DNA of 25,830 bases from Pelargonium nanum (lineage: Eukaryota; Streptophyta; Magnoliopsida; Geraniales; Geraniaceae), in assembly GCA_036897485.1 (NCBI GenBank), contig JAYMTF010001154.1:1-25830 (forward strand), in the 5' to 3' direction. Under the pieces are notes generated by a model. It saw nothing but the letters and a program-made list of their open reading frames with translations. It had not been told where the DNA came from and made no database searches. A program made the position numbers and the translations under genes. Positions 17,965 through 25,830 of this stretch are shown here, piece after piece (position 1 is the stretch's first letter; each line of letters opens with the position of its first letter).

Positions 17965-20900
17965 TCAGTTGTCCAAATCATCCAAATTTGGCATGCGTTT
18001 GGAAAGAGGGTTAAAGCCATCATCCACGATCGTTGCCTCTGTGGTCGTCAATAACAATGAGACGCTGCAATAAGATAGCGCTAGGGTTAGTTGCCGATAT
18101 AGCAAAAACATTATACGTGTGCGTAACAATGTTACGGGTTTGAATCACAGAAACGGCTTCTTTGCATGAATGGTGTCCCCAGAACTTGGTCTGAGCTAAA
18201 AGAAGCTAAAGCGTTCGTATTTTGCAACTTTATATCAGTCCTAACTTTTCTCATTAAGTGGGAAAACGCGTTGGAACTAACAAAAAGTTGACCAATCAAA
18301 AAGCGCGGCCTGCATTGCCAGGTATACTAAAAAGTAGAACTGACAAATGGCTCAACTGGTCAAGCCCGAGGGCTAGCTACCCCACCAGTATGTTTGTCGG
18401 GCCACTTTTATCGGCCCAATATCATCGGATTGGGCCAGTGATGGCCCGTTGGCCAGACTCAAGTTCGAGCCTATATGGGCCGAGGTAACAAAAAACACTA
18501 GCATATTTATCTGGCCATTTTTCGCCAACATCACAATGTTGAGTGTCTCGTGCGTAATGATCTTTACCTGGCAGCATCTACCAAGGCTGTTCTCACAACT
18601 TTAAGAGGATCGATGATTCCCGACTTCACCATGTCAACGTATGTGCCTGTGTCGACAAAAACAGATGCATAATTTTCACATAGTTTATACAATGGGGAAA
18701 CAAAAGACGAAAACAGCCCTTGGTTTCAAAAAGTCTTTTCAACAATTCGAACAAGGAAACAAGTGAGAGATCGATGACGATGACGATGATATCAATAGTT
18801 TAGTGATTGGAAATAAAAGATTTTCCGAGCCAATCTACCCTACATTATCATAATGTCGAAGGAACAAACCTTTGGCGGCATCAAAACCAAAATTATGATC
18901 GTCTTGTTCCAATAGCTTGCCAAGGACCAGAGCACCGTCATAACCAGCATTTGATACTATGGTGGATGTAGGAGCCTGAAAAACCAACATTGATTGTCAA
19001 TAGACATAGAATTGCAAAATAAAGTCTTTCAAATAGACCTAAGATATTGCTTGTGAACAAAACCTTAAGAGCTCTTTGGACTATTTGGACGCCGATCCTC
19101 TCGGCTTCATTTTGAGTTTCAAGGTTCTCCAGAGCCTTCGTGGCATACAAGAGAGCAACACCACCACCTACAAAACAAACCGTGCTTTTGAAGGGAGTGA
19201 CATATATGATAAAACTATTTGCGAAGACCATCTCCTCAACTATAACTTAAGTTGATAGTTGAACACTTAATATTAATTTCATACTCTAGCGGGTCCCCTC
19301 ACGTGGGTCTATGCAACGATCTTACTCTTAACACCATCTTACCTGGCACAATACCCTCTTCAACGGCTGCTCTTGTAGCATTTAGAGCGTCTGTGACCCT
19401 ATCTTTTCTTTCGCCAACTTCTGCTTCACTCGCACCTCCAACCTGTGAAAAGATGAAGAGTTTCATATGATCATGGTATGAGATTTTAAGCCAGAATGGG
19501 AGTTCAAAAGGCTGTGTTTCAAACCTTGAAAACAGCTACCCCACCGGTAAGCTTTGAAAGCCGATCTTGCGCTTTCTCCCTGTCAAACATGGCAGGGCTC
19601 TTCTCCATGCTTTCTCTGAGCTGTGAAGCATCAGTAACCGTCAAAGGATTAGCTCCGAAGAAAATTTTCAGTACAATGATATTTGGTTTTGCAACGTAAG
19701 GGTGGGCAATTTTATGACTTCTGATAGAAAGTAATGGCGGGGCATATTTCATGTTAATTATCCCATACAATCTATAAGATGACGGGTACCCGTAACTGTA
19801 AAAACTAAAACTGGAGTTTCCCAATAAAAGGGATTATACTCGGTGCACATATAAAGCTTGTAAGAAGCTCCTATGGCAACATGATCAGAACCACGTACAG
19901 AATACCAAAAGAGTAATTGCTTGCCATGTAATCTAAGGATTTGCAACATACTTACAAGTATGCGACAACTAGAAAATGATGGGCAGTTTATTGCAATCAC
20001 AAAAGTTAAACCAATGGAGTAGTATAGATATTGAACAAAACATGCAATATTTAATGATGTGAGGAGATCAGGTAGATCTAGCAAAATAGTTCAAATCACA
20101 CAGATAATGTCATTGGAAGCGCGTAGTTCGTATTATAATGCAACTTGGCACACATGATCTTTTGATTCACGACAAACTAAAAACCATCATGAAGAAACAA
20201 TCTAATGACAGTTTATCTATGATGCACAGATACGCCATTCTGGGCAAAGTATCGGCATTAGATAAGTATCCCAAACGAATACACTATACGCTTCTAATTT
20301 GTATTAAGTACGTTTTTCTACGTATTGTAATTAAAAAATAAATCAAACAAGCTACCAAATATGTCTTTTTCGTGAATGAATTTGCAGAACCATTACCATC
20401 TAATATCAGACTCAAAATTCTCAATCTTTATGAAAATTACGCATTCATATCATGTTGTATCATGTATTCCGTATTCGTATCCGTGCTATATAACAATTTA
20501 TACTGACAAGTATGCGACAACTGGCAAAATAGTTCAAAACACACAATGTCATTGGAAGTGTGTAGTTCATATTATAACGCAACTTGGCGCACGTGATCTT
20601 TTGGTTCATGAGAAACTAAAAATAAAACTATCGTGAAGAAATAAGCTAATGACTGAACTAACATCAATTCACCAAAAAAAAAAAAACACACACACAAGCA
20701 TACCTGCTCACATCTGTCTTCAATCATCTTCTTATCCCCACCTCCGTGTAGAATGATTGTGTCATCAACAGAGATAGTGACCTATCGTACAATAAGTCAG
20801 TTGTAACCCAAAAAGGTTAATGTAAAACACAAGATTGTAGTTGACATGAAACAAACCTTTTTTGCAGTTCCAAGCATTTCAAGTTTAACATTGTCAAGAG

Positions 20901-23900
20901 TGAAACCACGATCTTCAGTTATAACCTGCATATAAACTACTTTAATTATACTATAATTTGCTTGTCATATTGTCATATAAAATCTTGGGATCGGAAATTG
21001 CATTACCTCTCCTCCAGTGAGTACTGCAAGATCATCTAGATTTGCTCGTCTATTATCACCAAAACCAGGCGCTTTAATGGCACAAACCTAAACACATAGA
21101 AAGCCTTTAGTAGAAGTACTATTTATAGGATTCATAAACATAATAAAAAGAAGGGATTTTTTTATTATGTACTTTTAGGCTCTTTCTCGGTTTCTCCTGA
21201 TCTTGGAATAAGTTTTGAATCTAATGGTCCGGAGAATCGAAAATAATCTCAAGTTTTACTCACGTTGCACTAAGTATCAATTTTTTTTTCATGTTGTTTC
21301 ATTCCATTATATAAACTACCAATTAATAAACGGAACAAAATTGAAGCTCAAGTAACATTTCCGCCTAAAATCAAATCCACTGATACCAACCAGTCTGTGT
21401 CATATAAATGATAGATCAAATTTCCTCAGCGCATTTTCTTAACAATACGAAATAATGGAAGTAGAGTCAATCAATCACCTTAAGCCCCGCATGATGTTTG
21501 TTGAGAATAAGCATAGCTAGTGCATCACTATCCACATCCTCCGCCACAACAAGAAGAGGTCTATTTTTCTGTTTAATTTTCAGTTGCAACAAAAGCAACA
21601 TATGAGAATATTCTGCGTAAGACCACTTGCCAACTCAATCACCATTAACACAAAAGATTACCTCTACAACCAGCTCCAATATTTTTAGAAGTGCATTCAT
21701 GTCTGAAACTTTCTTGTCATGAATAAGAATTAGGGGATTCTCCATTTCCTACCAACATATAGAACACAACATTTGAGCAACTCTTGGACTGAAAATGATG
21801 AAATTTACAAGAGTCGAGGCTGAATGAAAATAAGATATATAAAACTACAAGGCCGCAATTAAAGTTAAAAAGAATCTGATGAACATTGAGACAACTTTGT
21901 TTATTTTGTTCTAGTTGAAAAATTAAATGATATGTAATAATTGTAAGGGTAGAAGAAACGTATCATTAGCAATACGTGTAACGTGCTTCAAGGTGCAAAT
22001 TTTCTTCTTTATTTCTTTTTTCCAGGACATATGTTTCGTAGTGAGTACTTACACATTTCTGGGTCTTCTGATCAGTTACAAAATAAGGAGAAATATAACC
22101 TCTGCCGAGCTTCATTCCCTCCACCACCTCCAGCTCATTATCCATAGTATTCCCATCCTGAAAATTTGAATATTATATATAAGCTATAATAAATTGTTCG
22201 TGTTTACAGATCATAAATTGATAAAAGAAAATGTGTGCTTACAGCTACGGTAATAACTCCTTGCTTTCCAACTTTTCCCATTGCTTTAGCAATCAGTTCT
22301 CCAATTTCAAGTTCTCCGTTTGCAGAGATAGTAGCAACCTACTCATGTTATAGAATACATCATGTCCACAAATGAGTAAAACAAGATAGTTTACAAAGCA
22401 GCAATTGTAGAATACATCAAAACGGGTAATTGCAGTACTAAAGTAACTTCAAAAATTCTTATGCATGTTCTTTTATATCACTTTGTTCAAACAAAATGAT
22501 GTCAAGTCGATTAACTTCACTTTGTTAAACTTAAGAGCTTCTTTTTCATTACACTTTTGACCAACCATTTCCTGATCCATAGAGCTCAAAAAACGTGTCT
22601 TAGATTTGCTTTTCCCGTAAAAATCAATTGGGTGAAAATACAAGTTTAACAAGATGCTAAACCTGGGTAATTTCATCCGGTGTGCTTATCATCAATGCTT
22701 TATTTTTCAAGTCAGATAGGACAGCACCAACAGCCTTGTTTATACCACATCGCAGATCCATAACATTGACACCAGCAGCTACCGACTTGCAGCCTTCTGT
22801 GAGTATTGCCTGAGTGAGGACAGTAGCACAAGTTGTGCCTGTAGAAGAAAAAGTAAAACTCTTCCCGTGATGTGATGTTCTCAAATGATGGATACAGACG
22901 ATCTAAATGAAACAATATTTCTTTGAAGGTAGCAGTTTCGTAAGTCATTTACATATCATATTAACATATCTTAACGTCATTAGATGAACTGATCAACTAA
23001 TATAATTTGAAACTAATCTGAAAAGCAATAGAAAAAAAATACTAATCACTTAAGTCAAAGAAATTTAACAAAATACCATCTCCAGCAGCAGTATTGGTAG
23101 CACTAGCGACCTGCTTTACAAGATCAGCGCCAACGTTTTTGGCTTTATCCTTGAATTTGATACTTTTAGCAACAGTTACACCATCCTTTGTGACCTTAGG
23201 ATCCTTGCGGCTTCGCTCAATTATCACATTGCGACCCTGAAGTACATCAACCAAAAAGAATAAGTAACCATTTACCATTAACCGTTTCTATTCACTCTTT
23301 AATAAAACTAACCATAAATATATTCAATTGACAAACTTCAAAATATAAGGAATAACCAAAAGCGTCATCTCAACCTCACTAAAATGAGAACCTAACTTCA
23401 AAAGATGAGTTATTTTATTTTTCTACACTCAGTGACAAATATTCATTTCACGTGAAAACACATCAATAGGACAAATAGGACATTCTCTCTGCCACTAAGA
23501 AATAAAAAAAAAAATTATGTTGTGGGTTTCTTACAAACTCATCAAGCAAAGAGTTCAGCAGACAGAAATGTACAACTAGCCAAAAACTAGAAAATCATTA
23601 CCTTTGGCCCCATTGTAATTTTAACGGCTTCAGCAACTTCATTAACACCTTGCAGCAAGGCCGCACGAGCACCAACCCCAAAACTGATATCCTTGGCCAC
23701 ATAATTTCTGCTTCCTATAATCCTCCTAGACAACTTTTCTCAATCCAATAATCAACAAAAACACATCAAAATTAGCTCAAACCAACAGCTCCTGAAAAAT
23801 ACACAACTGTTCAATTCATCATTTTTTCCATTTCCAAAAACTAAGAGCCTAAGATAAATACATGATTCAGCATTTTCGTTCCCTACAACCAAACAGGAGA

Positions 23901-24348
23901 TATAAGTAACGCAAAATTGATATCTTTCTCCACATGATTTCTGCTTCCTATAATTCTACTAAACAACTTTTTTCAATCCAATTCATCAACAAAAACACAT
24001 CAAAATAAGCTCAAAACAACAGTTCCTGAAAAAATAAACAGCTGTAAAATTCATCATTTCTTTCCATTTCCAGTAAGCTAAGACACTAACACAAGATTCA
24101 GCATTTTCTTTCCCAAACCTTTCTCAGCAACCAAACAGGAGATAAATGGAACACGAATTGAAAATTTCCAATACATCATTCCAAATTCTTACCAGATTCC
24201 TCGAAGAAGACGAACTGCAACGAAACAAACAAAAAAATACATTATTCACTGAGTGTATATAGTGTCAAAGTGACGATCATCGATAAATCCACGCGCATTA
24301 CCTGATCGTCGAAGCAAATTTTGAAGCTACTGCTCGAGCTCGATACAT
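17965..24348 (-). CDS. HSP60-3A: Mitochondrial chaperonin CPN60, HSP60-3A type (complete, 17 exons)
   Basis: GroEL-type subunit that folds proteins in the mitochondrial matrix with ATP and CPN10. Exons, 5' to 3' on minus: 24348-24302, 23725-23602, 23236-23077, 22838-22663, 22338-22243, 22157-22053, 21748-21662, 21568-21479, 21087-21007, 20925-20857, 20781-20704, 19620-19525, 19442-19343, 19167-19064, 18975-18870, 18646-18568, 18064-17965. They total 1698 nt (565 aa) in one frame. Residues 1-24 ([10 protein letters not shown]..., Arg-rich, no acidic residue) are a presequence. TMGPKGRN, GDGTTCATV (109-117) and [16 protein letters not shown] (Asp421) are the ATPase sites; [10 protein letters not shown] follows. 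Wording such as [16 protein letters not shown] and NKHHAGLK fits HSP60-3A better than HSP60/HSP60-2. The C-terminus ends LDDLDN and lacks the GGM repeat. Oddity: [13 protein letters not shown] at 64-76. The acceptor of exon 2 could also be 3 nt later (23722). Confidence 0.95.
18065..18250. mobile_element. Au-like SINE remnant in CPN60 intron 16
   Basis: GGGTTTGAATCA (18136-18147) resembles a Pol III B box. It is followed by CAGAAACGGCTTCTTTGCAT, the same order as in Au-type SINEs and in the remnant near 13800. An A box is not clear. Reads in the plus orientation, opposite to CPN60. Confidence 0.4.
19225..19320 (-). mobile_element. Short LTR-like fragment in CPN60 intron 13
   Basis: On the minus strand, GACCCACGTGAGGGGACCC, then TTCAACTATCAACTTAAGTT. 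This is the 'TATCAACTTAAG' phrasing also found in the BGAL17 intron 2 fragment. Too short for a firm class. Confidence 0.3.
19954..20657. repeat. Duplicated blocks in CPN60 intron 11 (spacing about 440 bp)
   Basis: ACAAGTATGCGACAACT occurs at 19954 and 20506. GCAAAATAGTTCAAA at 20081 and 20524 opens about 135 bp of similarity (to 20216 and 20657), including AATGTCATTGGAAG, GCAACTTGGC(A/G)CAC(A/G)TGATC and GAAGAAA. Both copies are head-to-tail in the longest intron of the later half of the gene. Copy 2 lacks about 110 bp between the two blocks. Confidence 0.8.
20677..20698. repeat. Poly(A) run followed by (CA)n in CPN60 intron 11
   Basis: A 12-base A run then a short CACACA run. On the transcribed strand this is GT then T-rich, just inside the exon 11 donor. 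Confidence 0.6.
23680..24155. repeat. Tandem duplication, period about 235-240 bp, copying the 5' edge of CPN60 exon 2
   Basis: Copy 1 23680-23912, copy 2 23913-24155. Both share ATTTCTGCTTCCTATAAT, CAATCCAAT plus ATCAACAAAAACACATCAAA, TTCAGCATTTTC and CCAAACAGGAGATA. Copy 1 contains the acceptor and first codons of exon 2. Copy 2 therefore carries a decayed pseudo-exon (minus strand, about 23961-23908) reading [16 protein letters not shown], against [16 protein letters not shown] in the real exon. Confidence 0.88.
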
Positions 24349-24640
24349 GATCGATTTTTGAGGAAAATGCAGCAAAAACAGTGTGTTCTAGAGAGTTCCA
24401 GAGAGCTCAGTGTTAGGGTTCGAATCGGAGAGACAGATACAAATTAGGGTTTTAGAGGTTTTGCAGGAAGAAACAGTCGCTGAGGTTTTGCGGATTTAGG
24501 AAGACGAAGGTGGTGAAATCTGGGCCGTTGATTTTGGGCGGGTCCTCTGCAACTGAGATGAAATGGACGGACATGATCTAATGGGCCTAATGTAATTTTG
24601 ATTTATCGGCCCATATCCATCAGGCCCAAGAAGGGGTGGG
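24349..24640 (-). promoter_or_regulatory. CPN60 promoter and leader: telo-box plus site II elements
   Basis: AAACCCTAA (24452-24444, minus) is a telo-box; a second AACCCTAACA is at 24420-24411. Upstream are site II motifs (TGGGCC/TGGGCT) near 24521, 24588, 24610 and 24622. Telo-box plus site II is a known combination in plant genes for mitochondrial and translation proteins, which fits a mitochondrial chaperonin. The exact start of transcription is not visible. Confidence 0.6.
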
Positions 24641-25137
24641 TTCAACCGGAAACATCGGACCATATCTAATCGGCTAGAGCTTGCTATTTGGGCATGAACT
24701 CGCGGGCACCTAAACCCGACCCGAAATTGTGCGGTTTTGGTCTCGTGAAAGAGACCGAGCAATTTTCGGGTTGGATTAATTTAATCATGAGTGAAATGTG
24801 GGTCGATCGGTCCAGTTCACATATTTTGCATGTAAAACCCGACCCATGACTCGCACCCTTTTTAATATCGAGTTGGGTTATAACTTTTAAGCCATAAAAT
24901 TATATTGTTGGCTCCAAATAAGTCATGGATGGGATAGGACGGTCGGATCGATATTAACACAGTTGGAAATAACTATAAAATCATATGGTTCAAGTCGGTT
25001 ATTCGAAACGGCATAATTTTGAATAAAAGGTTGAGAAAAATTTCAAAACTATTCAGTTTCACTAAAAATGGATGGGCAGAGTATTTTTGGATTTAATTTT
25101 TCTTCCTTCAATATCAGGTATTTTTAAATAAATGTTA

Positions 25138-25192
25138 TACTTCATCCGTTCTAGAATAAGTGTACTCCTTTATATTTTGAGAAAAATTAAGA
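25138..25192 (+). mobile_element. Diverged MITE-terminus-like sequence
   Basis: Begins TACTTCATCCGTTCTAGAAT then AAGTGT and ends AAAATTAAG. It is the same length and wording as the sequence at the right edge of the window, but mutated. No matching inverted end was found downstream. Confidence 0.5.
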
Positions 25193-25776
25193 ATAAGTTA
25201 ATTAGTGTTGTACATTTATTTTTTCATCATCATGGACATGTGTTATAACAAAATCAATGAATACTAACTGACTTATTATTGGTAATTCATACGTAACTAA
25301 TCCAAAAACTGAATCATCACCTCTACCAACATCCCCAACCCATTGGGTTCGAAATCCGATCGGATTTGAATGATTTAGAAACGATAAAATTCTCTCGTTG
25401 TACACTAAAAACAATATATTTATCCAATTTGAACCTCTTTGAATCAGATTTAGATTATTTTTTTCCAAATCAAATAAAAAAGAGTTGGAATTGTCACTTC
25501 TACAAGTAAACATGTTTTGAATGCTATTATTAGTTGTTTGACATTTTCGAAAAATTCAGTAAAAATTATCTAACGAAATGAATGAAAAATAGTTTAAAGT
25601 AGTCTAAAATTGAAAAGAAAAAATTAAGGTAATCAATTGCAAACAAATGACAAATAGGAGTAATCATATGTAATTATACTTTGATTTTTTTGTTGGGTTT
25701 CTGACAAGTTGGAATTAGGTGCAGCCTATTTGAATAGAAATCTGTTGACAAAACTATGCCGTTCAATTTTAATATG

Positions 25777-25830
25777 TACTCCCTCCGTCTCAAAATAAGT
25801 GTCATGTTTCCATTTTTTGCAAAAATTAAG
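25777..25830 (+). mobile_element. Start of a Stowaway-like MITE, cut by the window edge
   Basis: TACTCCCTCCGTCTCAAAAT then AAGTGTC matches the widespread CTCCCTCCGT terminal repeat of Stowaway-type (Tc1/mariner) MITEs, with a flanking TA. The rest of the element lies beyond the window. Confidence 0.65.

Larger units (their letters stand above)
24641..25830. other. Intergenic region, no gene seen
   Basis: AT-rich. Around 24700-24960 are several CCCGACCC / GGGTCGATCGGTC phrases of the low-complexity type common in plant intergenic DNA. The 103-codon minus frame at 25202-25513 shows no motif. The two MITE-end sequences are listed separately. Confidence 0.5.

Noticed and set aside
18258-18488. 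Plus-strand frame of 76 codons antisense to CPN60.
   Set aside because: It lies inside CPN60 intron 16 in repeat-like, GGCCCA-rich DNA with no recognisable domain.
19519-20084. Minus-strand frames of 101 and 108 codons in and around CPN60 intron 11.
   Set aside because: Only the last part of the first (19525-19620) is real: CPN60 exon 12. The rest is intron read-through.
24496-24762. Minus-strand frame of 88 codons upstream of CPN60.
   Set aside because: It overlaps the site II promoter. The Pro/Arg-rich translation comes from GGCCCA motifs.
25345-25365. GGGTTCGAAATCCGATC, like a tRNA T-arm or Pol III B box.
   Set aside because: No tRNA cloverleaf or A box around it. I found no intact tRNA, rRNA or CRISPR array anywhere in the window.

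Overview
This is nuclear DNA of a flowering plant, most likely a eudicot. It is AT-rich, every multi-exon gene has short exons with GT-AG introns, and plant-type promoter motifs (TGGGCC site II elements, telo-boxes) are present. There are five recognisable genes. The exon models were built by hand, and each keeps its reading frame across all junctions.

Layout: (1) 1-1870, minus: 5' part of an acid invertase of glycoside hydrolase family 32 (GH32), including the 9-nt mini-exon that encodes Asp-Pro-Asn; the gene runs off the left edge. (2) 1871-4695: AT-rich intergenic DNA with a 141-bp-period tandem duplication, short repeats, a MITE-like repeat and the promoter of the next gene. (3) 4696-12211, plus: complete 19-exon beta-galactosidase of the BGAL17 type (GH35), 694 aa. 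(4) 13228-13422, minus: a 64-aa alanine-rich protein, probably with a 2.3-kb leader intron reaching to 15757 that holds an Au-like SINE and a 280-bp tandem duplication. (5) 16566-17255, plus: a single-exon LOB-domain (LBD) transcription factor. (6) 17965-24348, minus: complete 17-exon mitochondrial chaperonin CPN60 of the HSP60-3A type, 565 aa. (7) 24349-25830: its promoter, then intergenic DNA with two 54-bp MITE-terminus-like sequences.

The genes do not form a pathway or cluster. Two encode sugar-active hydrolases that probably act in the secretory/apoplastic route, one a mitochondrial folding machine, one a DNA-binding regulator and one an uncharacterised small protein. I saw no novel multi-gene system. 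The most notable features are structural: the mini-exon, repeated local tandem duplications that copy splice sites or exon edges inside introns (BGAL17 intron 1, CPN60 intron 1), SINE- and LTR-derived pieces inside introns, an atypical loop in the CPN60, and palindromic promoter motifs shared by unrelated genes.
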